Assembly (NCBI GenBank): GCA_964036195.1
Contig: CAXIWS010000001.1
Span: forward strand, 1 to 64,000
Source: Sphaerolaimus hirsutus
Lineage: Eukaryota; Nematoda; Chromadorea; Monhysterida; Sphaerolaimidae
DNA: 64,000 nucleotides
Reading direction: 5' to 3'
The position numbers and the translations under genes were made by a program. The notes under the pieces are model-generated. The model ran no database searches. It saw only the letters and a program-made list of their open reading frames with translations, and was not told the origin of the DNA. This document shows positions 25,801 through 34,563 of this stretch, in pieces (position 1 is the stretch's first letter; every line of letters starts with the position of its first letter).

Positions 25801-28800
25801 ATTTTAATAAAAATAAAATAATATTTTAATAACAATAAAATAAAATTTTAATAAAAAAAAAATACATATTTAGTAAAACGAATTTTACTAAAACCAACCC
25901 TGGGACTCACAATCATTTGACAAAAAGTGATACCTATACGCAACAGGTTGAAGTAAAAATGGATTTTTTTGATAGAAATGATTAGTTATAATTAATGCTC
26001 CACAGGGATTCTATCGTTATAAATTTATTACATAATTAAGTACTGCCACTTGTCTGGTATATACCGTATTACCTCGAAATACCCCCATGGGGGTTTATTA
26101 TTTCGCAGCAAAATTTGCCAGCAAAATTTGAGGGGGGGTTAATTCGAGGGGGGGGGGGTTATTCGAGAGGGGGTTTATTATTTCGCCAGAAAATTTCGTG
26201 GAATTCATAGTAAAGAATATGCTATTTCTTACACAAAAACAGTAATAAATGTGTGAGTATAGGTTATATAGGGGCTATAGACACAAATGAGCGTATAAGA
26301 GTAGCTGCGATGCAAATACGTAGTAATAAATACATCATGTACATTGCATACATGATGTACATCATTCCGGAGGGGGGGTATTTCGAGGGGGGGGGGGTTT
26401 ATTATTTCCCCAGCCCATTTTGAGGGGGGTTAATTCGAGGTGGGGGGTTAATTCAAGGGGGGCGGGATAATTCGAGGTAATACGGTATGTTCACTCACAC
26501 CCATATTTGGGAGCCTCTGGGACTTTGGACTGGGATCGGGACTGGGTGGTTGGGACCGGACCTGGTGCCGGTTCCGCAAGTGGAAAAGTTAAGAGTTAAA
26601 ACTTAAGAGTTGAGTAAAATGATAAAAGATGAGTTAAGAGTAAAAGTTGAGAGTTGAGCAAAATGATAAATGATAAGTTAAGAGTAAAGTTAAAAGTTAA
26701 GAGTTGAGTAAAATCATTTGTCGTTTTACTCAACTCTTAACTTTACTCATAACTTGTCATTTGTCATTTTACTCAACTCTTTAGTTTTAACTCTTAACTT
26801 TTCCACTTGCGGAACTGGCCCCAGGGATGGGGACCGGTATTTGCTCTATTGGGACTGGGATCGGGACCAGGACTGGGGCGGCGGTGCACTTGTACGCACA
26901 AATGCCTGGTACGCACAAATGCCAGGTACGCACAAAATTGTGCCCGCCACGCACATCTGCCCGGTACGAAATGACATTACATTACATTTTGACCGTGTTT
27001 TTCACTTCACACTTGTGAGTGAAGTGAAAAAAAGTTGCGCAATGACATGTAAGTTACCGGGCAGATGTGCGTGGCGGGCACAATTTTGTGCGTACCAGGC
27101 GTTTGTGTGTACCAGGCATTTGTGCGTAGGAGGCCTGACCCGACTGGGGCATCGGGACCGCGACCGCCTCAGTCCCGAAAATTTGCCAACCTATGTACTG
27201 GGACCATGGTCCTGTTTGAACCCTAGTCACGATAGTGTTTCATTCAGCAATCTGCATGTGTCAGCTGAGTATTCATATTTACAACCACATAAATACTGAA
27301 TATCCTCATTAGCGTTCCAAAAAATGGCCAATTTTGAGAAAATATAATTAAATATAATCTCAGAAAATCTGTCCAAAAATAAAATATAAATAATAAAATC
27401 TCTCATGTCATTTGGAAAATATAATTAAATCTCTGAGAAAATCTCCCATGCTTGAAAAAAATCTCTAACATATCTCCCTGATGGTTAGTTTTAGTTTAGT
27501 TTTAAGAATAAACTAAAGACTAAAGAATTTTAGTTTTCTTTGATATTTCAAGGTGTTTGACAACACAGAGTAAATATTTTTGAATTCAATAAGCTCTTAT
27601 GTGTTGCTTAAACAGTTTTATTTGAAATTACAAACAAAATACCAACAACAATATAATTTTCAAATAGAGTCAAGTGAAACTATCAAAAGTCACACATTTT
27701 GCATCAACACTATCTTCAAAAAAATATCATGCCAAAAAGTTTTCTCACTCAAATTACAAACCTATTTGTCACAACTAAAGTCTCACTGAAAGCTGTTCAG
27801 CACTAGCAGCACTTATAGGTATACAGAGCATATTCGGTGCGGAATGTCGGGCATTCGTTTCAGCCAACTTTCATACAAATATCATAAACTGCCAGTTGTG
27901 AAGGACCTGGTGGGTGATGATGGTAATGGCATAGTTGTTAAAACGTATTTACGTTTACTCGATAAATACGTATACTCGCGTACTGTGTAAATACGTTTAC
28001 GTTTCCTCAGGAAAACAAATACCAGTACTCACATACTCGCGTACTTTTTGAAAGTACGCGAGTACAGAAAACGTATTTTAAGGGGACAGGAAATGTTATT
28101 TTGCCAGACAGAAAGTGAGACAAACATAGGACATTTTCTTAAGAAATGCTTATCAGGAGAGAAAAACACACATCTTTATGTATTTCAGAGTAAAAATTGA
28201 TAAAACACCAGTTTTTATGTTATTTTTATGAGAAAAATACTCACTTTGACGTTTTCTGTGAGAAACAATACCAATTTTTACGTTTTCCCTGGAAAAAATA
28301 CTCATTTTTATGTTTTCTCTGCAAAAAAATTATTTTACGTAGTATAAAAATACAATACTTAACGTTTTCTGTTCATGTGTGAGTAAAATAAAAATACTTT
28401 ACGTTTACGTTTACTTTAAAAAAGTTCAGTACTTTTAACAACTCTGGGTAATGGTGCATTGCTTGATTGTTCTGGCTGCAGAACTTCCCAAACAATCACA
28501 TCACCCTCTGAAACCTCAGAATTCATTGAATTTTCACTTTCATCCGTTTTACCATTCAACTATTCTTTCTTTTTTTCCAAAGTTGCTAAAACATATGTAT
28601 GCTTTTTCAAAAGAATGGACAAAAAGTATGAAAATTGGAGCAAAATTTCTCCATAGGTGACTTCAAAGAAATTTTTTGCTTTTTACACAGGTCCCGGTCC
28701 CTGGCCGGGACCTGTGTAAATAGCCAGATTTTTTTATTTTCTCCCACAGAAATAAAAAATATAATTAAATATCTCTGAAAAATTTCAAAAAAAAAAAAAT

Positions 28801-30516
28801 ATATATAAATTACCATTTAATAATATTTTCTGAGATTTTTTAAATATAAATCTCCCAGAGATTTTTAGAACGCTAATCCTCATTCACGCAGATTCAATCA
28901 TTTGGGCTATTCCTAACAGGGCTGATTCGCATCCCAGGAGCCCATCCAAACATTGACATGTGATTAGACAAGTGTCAATAATCAAGCAATGTTCACAGAT
29001 AAAACCAAAATGCTGACACTTGCTGACAGTGAGCTGACAACCACTTGTTTATGGCAGAGTTGTTAGAACTGACAAACTTTTTTAAAGTATATGTCAATGT
29101 CAATTTTGTATTTAATTTTTTTTTTTACTCATAAGCACATGTGAGTAAAATACTTTTCCCCAGAAAATGTAAAAGTGAGTATTTTTGGGGGACTTTTGCC
29201 CCAATTTTCACTCAAATTCAATCTATTTTTGCCAGAGATACATATTTTGTATACCTACATATTTATTGAGTAAAAGTGAATAAATTTTAACAACTTCAAG
29301 TTTATGGTCAATAGCGAGCCGGCACTTTTTGTTAGTTGGCATACAAACTGTCAGCAGTTCGGTATCCCCTGATTAAAATTGATTTTTAATTGATTGTTTA
29401 AACCAAAGGACACCAAAGTGATTTTTTCACACATTTTGGGTGATGGCAATCAACAAGAAACCACAAGAAATTGACAACTTCTTGTAATTCTTGCACATTC
29501 TCTTGTCAAATGACATTGTGTGGGATTGGCTCCAGGTTGTGACAAAGAAACCACGAAACTGATCCGGGAATATTTAATGCAACTGGACCACGGCTACAAA
29601 GGATTCGAGTGTTATGGCTTCTTCACGGTTTCCAGGGCTTTTCTTATCACCGTGGGTACCTATAAGTAAATTGTGATTCAGTAGTTCGATAAATGGATGG
29701 GGTCATAAACAATAAATACTGTATTTTTCAAATTATTCCCCACTTGAATTGACCCCCTCCACACCCCATCGAAATACCCAGATCTGCAATAATTTACATC
29801 ATGTATGCACTGTACATGGTATATTAATTGCTGCCAATTAGCATCGCAGCTACACATAGACTAGTTTGTCTAGCTACCTACCGTCTTTCCTCGAAATACC
29901 TCCCCCCGTGCTGATTGTTTCAGAGTGAGAATTTTGAGGGAGGGGGGGGGGGGTTAATCGCGGAGGGGTATTGCGAGTGGGGGTATTTCTAGGGGGGGGG
30001 GTATTTCGAGGGGAGAGGGCTCATTATTTCGCCAGAATTTTTTGAAGTACCAGTACCGAACTGTCATCTGTAACGTACGCACATGTAGTAAAATAAAACA
30101 ATAACCGCTATATGGACTTATATAAGTAAGTAGATGGTATAAACACTGTTCGTTGCTTTTAACGTGTGTTTTGCATTGCCCGAATCACAAACCGCTGTTT
30201 GGTCATGTACGTTCTCTGTACACTCAATTTTGGTTGGGGGGGTGGGGGTGTTTCGAGGGGGGCTAATAAATTCATAGTGGCCATTTTGAGGGGGGCATTT
30301 CGAGGGGGGTATTTCAAGGAAATACGGTATCTAAACTGGTATGACCAAATTTGTCCTCCTTCATGATACAGCAATGTGTTTATTTTCTAAACGTTTTTGT
30401 GAACATATGCATGCTGAAGTTGGAACTGGGACCAGAGGACACTGATACAATTCCATCCTTTGCAGCTTTTTACGGGGGCAGGCAGTCTGCTAGTGATAAT
30501 GTTGCAGAGCAAATGA
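13873..30516 (+). CDS. Gustatory receptor-like 7-TM protein Gr-1 (5 exons)
   Basis: Exons 13873-14050, 14797-15602, 28938-28959, 29536-29651, 30466-30516 join in phase to 390 codons plus stop, normal length for the family. Start chosen because MTEL aligns with Gr-2 (MTEL) and Gr-3 (MAGL). Hydrophobic segments lie near residues 47-62, 84-100, 136-158, 188-222, 272-297, 305-325 and 375-388. Exon 4 holds the family-type GFFTVSRAFLIT, and a phase-0 intron then leads into the short last segment LFTGAGSLLVIMLQSK, where insect receptors carry TYhhhhhQF; here the TY is absent. Predicted role: ligand-gated plasma-membrane chemoreceptor. Intron 2 is 13.3 kb of nested transposons. Gr-2 is a close paralogue; exon 2 of each shares GICAPYIFLIILLDFPLL. 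An upstream ATG at 14769 is not used: TAA precedes it and the splice acceptor lies at 14796. Confidence 0.85.
14261..14476. mobile_element. hAT-type GGCGCC MITE in Gr-1 intron 1
   Basis: Ends TAGTGGTGGAAAAGCGCC and CCATTCCATCACTA; duplication GCTCTAGG at 14253-14260 and 14477-14484. The interior is alternating GGCGCC palindromes. It interrupts the very start (14481) of a TAGGGTGTCA-type element, so it is the younger of the two. Confidence 0.8.
14481..14666. mobile_element. TAGGGTGTCA-type MITE, degraded
   Basis: It starts TAGGGTGTCAAAAAATTG, has an AAAACGGAAA array and ends in a decayed TGTCGCTCTA. Flanks share only part of an 8-mer (GTCAG). Same family as 20482-21102. Confidence 0.5.
15773..17023. 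mobile_element. CAGAGTTG hAT-type element nested in a relative
   Basis: Ends CAGAGTTGCAAAAACGTA and TTGTACAACTCTG; duplication GTACAGAG at 15765-15772 and 17024-17031. TTTACGTTTACG words lie at both ends. It carries the type-A MITE at 16331-16764 and a segment with CCGCAAGTGGAGAACTG (about 15990-16230). Confidence 0.8.
16331..16764. mobile_element. TACCGTATT MITE, core type A
   Basis: TACCGTATTACCTCGAATTA at left and TTCGAGGTAATATGGTA at right, TA-flanked, with GAATTAACCCCCC and GAAATACC words. The type-A core includes GCAGCTACACATAGACTAG and CTACGTTTTTATGTCCAAA. Other type-A copies: 17690-19359, 26062-26487, 32940-33378, 39747-41397, 50863-51315. Confidence 0.8.
17228..17440. repeat. Short-period AAAAAACTCGAG/GAGTTTTT array
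   Basis: It starts CAACGATGGGTAAG and is built of GTTTTGAGTTTTT words. A matching inverted end (AACTCAAAAAACTC ... TTTTTTCCATCGTTG) lies at 25120-25317. These may be the two ends of one very long element or of two copies; the flanks do not match. Confidence 0.4.
17890..19206. mobile_element. Foldback element AACTGCCGGACG with GC-rich loop
   Basis: Flanked by TA (17890-17891 and 19205-19206). Terminal repeats AACTGCCGGACGAAAATATT continue into arms of about 560 bp (to about 18456 and from about 18640). The two arms translate to the same peptide, with landmarks NGFEFLIFFDHPKNENFL and YRGPPGGSCREML, read leftward in one arm and rightward in the other. That may be a trace of coding origin or an accident of the inverted duplication. 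The loop is described separately. Confidence 0.75.
18460..18635 (-). pseudogene. Coding-like fragment trapped in the foldback loop
   Basis: The only non-palindromic part of the foldback is far richer in GC than its surroundings and reads like coding DNA on the minus strand. One frame (18635 to about 18560) gives VPRLSEVRARYMATRGFPSL; the next frame (18573-18460) gives VILKDRQNRERVVWACLLL, a TAG at 18504-18502, then EHCQGHLNLNVFLD. A one-base shift near 18560 plus the stop suggest a dead fragment. I do not recognise the protein. It may be a captured host exon or a relic of the element's own gene. Confidence 0.5.
19487..19822. mobile_element. TACCGTATT MITE, core type C (GAATAATTCCCCC)
   Basis: TACCGTATTTCCTTGAATAA ... 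TTCAAGCAAATACGGTA with TA flanks. Subterminal GGGGGGAATTATTCAAG words surround a core containing AAAGTGCCATTTTTGTTAAA. The second copy, with the core inverted, is 63473-63810. Confidence 0.8.
20183..21858. mobile_element. TA-flanked foldback (GATGCCGT... type), copy 1
   Basis: Inverted arms 20183-20480 and about 21530-21858 share GGCCATTTCTGGGCCGATT, ATCCGTATGCCGATTT-like and CCCCAATCCCGAG words; TA lies at each end. Copy 2 is 42339-43893. It is interrupted by the hAT-type element at 20482-21102. Confidence 0.65.
20482..21102. mobile_element. TAGGGTGTCA hAT-type element, CCGTTTTCC arrays
   Basis: Ends TAGGGTGTCAAATTTC and TTTTTTTTGACACCCTA, with perfect duplication ATCATAAT at 20474-20481 and 21103-21110. 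The interior is almost wholly TTTCCGTTTTCCGGC-type words, strongly strand-biased. Relatives: 22122-22546, 11285-12375, 14481-14666. Confidence 0.85.
22122..22546. mobile_element. TAGGGTGTCA hAT-type element, second copy
   Basis: Ends TAGGGTGTCAAATTTCCG and CAATTGACACCCTA with the same CCGTTTTCC arrays. The flanks do not show a clean duplication. Confidence 0.6.
22547..22935. repeat. Dispersed repeat R, inverted relative of 63290-63980
   Basis: GGCATTTTTAGTGTGAAAGC and GTGCTCCCACATAC recur inverted at 63870-63970, and the sequence ACTTGAAGTCACAAACATC recurs inverted near 63440. At 22835-22911 it also holds a poly-G/poly-C end of the CAGGGACGTACGCAGG family. Confidence 0.55.
22950..23098. mobile_element. 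TACCGTATT MITE, type B, right part
   Basis: Type-B core GTCATGTACGTTCTCTTTAC followed by GGGGGGTATTTCGAGG words and TTCGAGGTAATACGGTA. No left end. Confidence 0.55.
23173..24298. mobile_element. AACACCTTCCCG foldback, variant with CCGGCCCCC arms
   Basis: Ends AACACCTTCCCGATCAAGTC and GACTTGATCGGGAAGGTGTT. Both arms carry CCACTACCCCTCATGAATAA/inverse, CCCGACAGGTCTGG-like words and short GGCGCC-type patches (23430-23520, 23960-24060). Related to 32287-34140 and 54575-60261. Confidence 0.65.
24500..24644. mobile_element. TACCGTATT MITE, type B, right part
   Basis: Type-B core GTCATGTACGTTCTATTTAC, then GGGTATTTCGAG words and TTTCGAGGAAATACGGTA; left terminus missing. Confidence 0.55.
25318..26487. 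mobile_element. Type-A MITE fragment, hAT fragment and a full type-A MITE
   Basis: 25318-25560 is the right half of a type-A MITE. 25680-25905 is a truncated, inverted copy of the CAGGGTTGGTTTTA family (TTTTAATAAAAATAAAAT, then AAAACCAACCCTG). 26062-26487 is a complete type-A MITE with TACCGTATTACCTCGAAATA and TTCGAGGTAATACGGTA ends. Confidence 0.65.
26510..27222. repeat. GGGACTGGG array with nested foldbacks
   Basis: GGGACTGGGATCGGGAC words at both ends and a right terminus TTTGAACCCTA link this to 2361-2878. Nested inside are a foldback with TTCCGCAAGTGGAAAAGTTA ends (26564-26825) and another of TACGCACAAATGCC/GGCATTTGTGCGTA words (26880-27135). Confidence 0.55.
27311..28876. mobile_element. 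AGCGTTC hAT-type element before the Gr-1 micro-exon
   Basis: AGCGTTCCAAAAAATGG ... TTTTAGAACGCTAA, with duplication TCCTCATT at 27303-27310 and 28877-28884. ATATAATTAAATATAATCTC words lie at both ends. The corresponding Gr-2 intron (36810-36836) lacks it. It contains the element at 27930-28446. Confidence 0.75.
27930..28446. mobile_element. CAGAGTTG hAT-type element (nested)
   Basis: CATAGTTGTTAAAACG ... CTTTTAACAACTCTG with duplication GGTAATGG at 27922-27929 and 28447-28454. Ends are rich in TTTACGTTTAC. It lies inside the AGCGTTC element. Confidence 0.85.
28938..28959 (+). CDS. Gr-1 micro-exon (exon 3, 22 nt)
   Basis: Bounded by ...CAAATCCCAG-like acceptor (ATCCCAG) and donor GTGATT. It encodes EPIQTLT plus one base and is the only reading that links exon 2 (ends phase 0) to exon 4 (needs one base before GT-TGT). 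The Gr-2 copy differs at one base. Confidence 0.6.
29054..29299. mobile_element. CAGAGTTG hAT-type element in a Gr-1 intron
   Basis: It starts CAGAGTTGTTAGAACTGAC and ends TTTTAACAACTTCA. Duplication GTTTATGG at 29046-29053 and 29300-29307. Confidence 0.7.
29730..30329. mobile_element. Type-A MITE fragment and type-B MITE in the last Gr-1 intron
   Basis: 29730-29878 is a type-A fragment (CATGTATGCACTGTACATGG, GCAGCTACACATAGACTAG). 29879-30329 is type B with TACCGTCTTTCCTCGAAATA and TTTCAAGGAAATACGGTA ends. Confidence 0.6.
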
Positions 30517-30639
30517 CGGAACAAATGATACATGGATACTTCGGCGATATATTTATTGATAACGTAAATTCTCTAATAATACAACAGTCGTGCTGTATTT
30601 GTTATCATTGTGTTTTCAGCACATTTTTGGGGGTTGCAC

Positions 30640-31050
30640 CGCACTATTGGAGATGTCGCATTGGCGCTACACACACTGGATGTCAACTGTTTCGGTGTCT
30701 ACTCCATTTTTGGTTGAATTTAGGTAGCAGGGCAATTTTGAAGGACACATGCGGCAATGTCAACGAGGAATTTATATTGCCATTGGACACGGTTTCGCAG
30801 CCCATAAACTAAAAATTTTTGAAAAACTGTCGGCCCAGTTGACAGGATGTCAACTGGGCCAACAGTTTTTCATAAATTTTTAGTTTATGGGCCGCGAAAC
30901 CGTGTTCAAATGCACATGGCAATATAAATTCCTCTTCGACATTGCCGCATGTGCCTTCAAGAACTGTCCTGCAAGCTACAGTTTCATGAAATCGAGTTGA
31001 CACTGAAACAGTTGACATCCAGTGTGTGTGGCACCAATATTGGAGAGTGG
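30640..31050. repeat. Long hairpin downstream of Gr-1
   Basis: Arms of about 195 bp (30640-30838 and 30852-31050) are near-perfect inverses around a loop of roughly 12 bp centred on 30845: ACTGTCGGCCCAGTTGACA against TGTCAACTGGGCCAACAGT. Outer words ACACACTGGATGTCAACTG pair with CAGTTGACATCCAGTGTGTG. It starts about 125 bp after the Gr-1 stop. AATAAAAG at 31211 could be a poly-A signal. Confidence 0.75.
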
Positions 31051-31639
31051 CGCATTTTGGTAAAAGGATAGGAAATATTACTGTGAATTTGACATTTCCA
31101 GTTTTACAGTATATGGCGATGGCACCTGTCGTATTTACCTATGCTTAGGGGTTCGCATGTCTTCATGTATCGTATTGTAAATATTTGAACTGGGTGGTAC
31201 CTTTGATGTTAATAAAAGAAAAGAAAAGTGTGTTAGAAAAAGATGAATAAAAGGGTGAAGTATGCAATAATCATGATTTACTGGACTTTTTCTCTGTGAA
31301 ATTAGCCATCTTTGTCAAGTAAGAGAAAACGAAATATGTTGCAATTTGTGATGTAATTGCGGTTCCACCACTTCCCCTATGTGGTCGGAGGGGTAAACTG
31401 AGCTGCGAGTGAACAAACAATCCGACAAAATCACTTTATTTCAACGGGGAAAGGAAACATTTTCCAAACACCCCTAATTTTCCACTGTCCAATGAAATGC
31501 ATTGCTGTGAACAATAATAGACAGGAAAATCTGTCTAGGTAATCTGGTTAGGAAACCCCTACTCACGTCATTTTCTACTTACATTATCCCCAACTCCTAC
31601 ATTCAAACAACACTATCCTCCCCTATATTTTGGTATTTA

Positions 31640-31880
31640 TAAAAGATACAGGATATTTTTACCTGACTGAATTTTGAGACTGGGCAGTCAGTGTGTGCAC
31701 AAGAATCATATTCTTCAAATTGTCGGTCAAGATTAAATATCATTGGGAACTTAAATACTGAATATCAAGTTCTGATGCTGATGGATTTAAATGAAATTAG
31801 ACACAGGTCAAACAATATTTTCAATTGAAATAGCATACAGCAAACAAGCTGCTGCATTTTTATTTGTTGAATTCAGGGAC
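31640..31880 (+). promoter_or_regulatory. Conserved upstream block of Gr-2
   Basis: Contains CAGTCAGTGTGTGCACAAGA at 31685, then GAAATTAGACACAGGTCAAA, AACAATATTTTCAATTGAAA and CTGCTGCATTTTTATTTG in the same order as upstream of Gr-1. The foldback at 32287-34140 now separates it from the Gr-2 start. Confidence 0.5.
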
Positions 31881-32286
31881 AAATGGTTTTTTGGTCTATT
31901 GTACATGAAACACGAATTACAGAAAGTATAGACACGAAATCTTCCAGATGTCACAAGTATTACTGTTTGTTACATTGTAATGCAGAAAAAACTATTGGCA
32001 TCATTTATGATAAACAATTGTTCCTTTTGGCACAAAAAAAGAAGTGGTAGCCAAGCCTAATTATGGTAAATGAACATAAGTACAAAAATTTGAAGATCTT
32101 TTTAAAACATTCTTGATTTGAAGGTCTTTATTTATTTGATCATTTTTTATGTGAGAAATGCAAAGTATTATACATGTCACACCACTCTGGTTGTTCACAA
32201 AATTGTATATGATGTTGGTGAATCAGGCAAAATTGGTTCCATTGTATAATAGTTTGAGAAATTCTCCCAAATACACCCCCATAATA

Positions 32287-34140
32287 AACACCTTCCCGGA
32301 CAAGTTCACCACCCATTTTTTTATTTCACTTCGAACGCAATATCTCCGTCCATGGGGGTGTTATAAGGCTGAAACTTTGTATATATAAAGTTGTAAGACA
32401 CCCTTACTCCCCAACAATGGGGGGAGGTGCGGCGACTCACTACAGGGTGGGTCGCCCTATATGCAACAATTTTTGTGGCGTTTTTGGTGTCCCAAGCAAG
32501 TTCACCACCCACTTGATTAGCTACACTTTGAAGGCTATATCTCCAGCTGTGAGGGCGGTAGAAAGCTGAAATTTGGGGGATGTCTTGCCAACAACCCCCC
32601 TCACAATACACCAGTGGGGCGGCTCCCGACGACCCACTAAAGCATGGGTCACTGCATATAAAGTTGATGATTTTTTTAAGAACAGCCCAAGTGTCAGAAA
32701 CAAGTTCACCACCCAACTGCATTACAAAAAAATGTTATGAGAACATACCTGATAAAAAATTGAATCAGATTTTAACCCTAGTTCTGCTCATAATATTTTT
32801 TTCAGTAGGGCACCCACCCTGTCCCATAAACAGCAGACTGAAAATTTCACTTTAAACCAATTTTTTGTATCACACTTAAAAAGTTGGTTTACAAAGTTCA
32901 CTAGGGGAGGGTCTAAGGTTCAAAGTTTTGTAAACAACATACCGTATTACCTCGAATTATCCCCCCTTGAATTAAGCCCCCCCTCGAATTAACCCCCCCT
33001 CAAAATCGGCTGGGGAAATAATAAACCCCCCCTCGAAATACCCCCCCCCCCCTTCGGAATGATGTACGTCATGTACATAATAAATATGTCATGTATGCAA
33101 TGTACATAATGTATATTACTGTTTATCTGTATTGCAGCTACACATGGACATGTTTGTGTAGCTAATCTACGTTTTTATGTCCAAATATATCGTGTTTGGA
33201 CACATTTATTACCTGTTTTGGGCATGCAAATGCCTACTTTTTACTACGATCCTTACGAAAAAATCTGACGAAATAATAAGACCCCCCCTCGAATAAACCC
33301 CCCCGCGAATTAACCCCCCCTCAAATTTTGCTGGCGAAATAATAAACCCCCATGGGGGTATTTCGAGGTAATACGGTAACCTCTAAAACGCTTCCAGTGA
33401 AAATTGTGTCAAATGTTGTTCCTGAAATGACATCATTTTGACATCATAGAATTCACCCCAAGTAAATTTCCTTTTGGAGGCATTTTAGAGATTATGTTGT
33501 TTACATAACTTTGAACCTTAGACCATTCTCTAGTGAACTTTGTAAACCAACTTTGTAAGTGTGAAACAAAAAAATGGTTTAAAGTGAAATTTTTATTCTA
33601 CCATTTATGGGACAGGGTGGGTGCCCTACTAAAAACAAATTTTTTGGCTGAAGTAGTGTTCCAACCCGATTCAGTTTTATATTAGGTATGTTGTTGCAAC
33701 ATCTTTTCAATGCAGTTGGGTGATAAACTTGTTTTGGGACACTTGGGCTGTTTTTAGAAAATGGTCAACTTTATATGCAGTGACCCATGCTTTAGTGGGT
33801 TGTTCGCAGCCGCCCCACTGTAGTATTGTGAGGGGGGTTGTTGGCCAGACATCCCCCAAATTTCAGCTTTATACCGAAATCACAGCTGGAGATATGGCTC
33901 TCGTAGTGTAGCCAATCAAGTGGGTGGTGAACTTGTTTGGGACACCAAAAACACCAAAAAAATTGTTGCACATAGGGCGACCCACCCTGTAGTGCGTCGC
34001 CGCTCCTCCCCCATTGTTGGGGAGTAGAGGGGTCTTACAACTTTATATATACAAAGTTTCAGCTTTATAACACCCCCATGGACGGAGATATTGCATTCGA
34101 AGTGAAAAAAATGGGTGGTGAACTTGTCCGGGCAGGTGTT
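32287..34140. mobile_element. AACACCTTCCCGGACAAG foldback, copy 1
   Basis: Ends AACACCTTCCCGGACAAGTT and AACTTGTCCGGGCAGGTGTT. Arms share GTTCACCACCCA, GGGTCGCCCTATATGC, GTGGGTGCCCTAC and similar words. A type-A MITE (32940-33378) lies between the arms. Second copy: 54575-60261. Confidence 0.8.
32940..33378. mobile_element. TACCGTATT MITE, type A
   Basis: TACCGTATTACCTCGAATTA and TTCGAGGTAATACGGTA ends, TA-flanked, with a full type-A core. It sits inside the AACACCTTCCCGG foldback. Confidence 0.8.
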
Positions 34141-34563
34141 TAAAAGCCGGTAGACCCACATGAAGTCAAGGGCCAATCTTGTAGTATGTCAACTCCAATG
34201 TCCATGTGGTTGAAATAGAATAGGTAATAGGTATCCTAGTCCACTGTCAAGTAGTTTTGTTTCTACGTCAGGAATGTAAAAATATGACAGTGTTGAACTC
34301 AATCTGAACCTTTGTGCCAATTGGATAGCCAATTGTGAAATTCTGAAATCAATTGGATAGCCAAGGAATTCTGTTTTACAACCAACATGCTTATGAATTT
34401 TTTCACAAATTTAATCTACCCATTTTTCTGTCATCTCATATAGAATATACAGGACAAGATACACATAGTGACTCATTCAAGTGTTCTTTTTACATAAACA
34501 ATTATATTTCAGAATATATGCTAAATGTACGGCAGCTTAATCAATTCTAAAGTCTATTTGAAA

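Noticed and set aside
26718..27299. 193-codon ORF
   Set aside because: It runs through a foldback, GGGACTGGG arrays and TACGCACAAATGCC arrays; it has no protein family features.
28892..28960. Longer exon IQSFG...GAHPNI in both Gr genes
   Set aside because: It uses an upstream CAG acceptor, leaves phase 2 instead of 1, and yields a stop when joined to exon 4. The 22-nt version fits.
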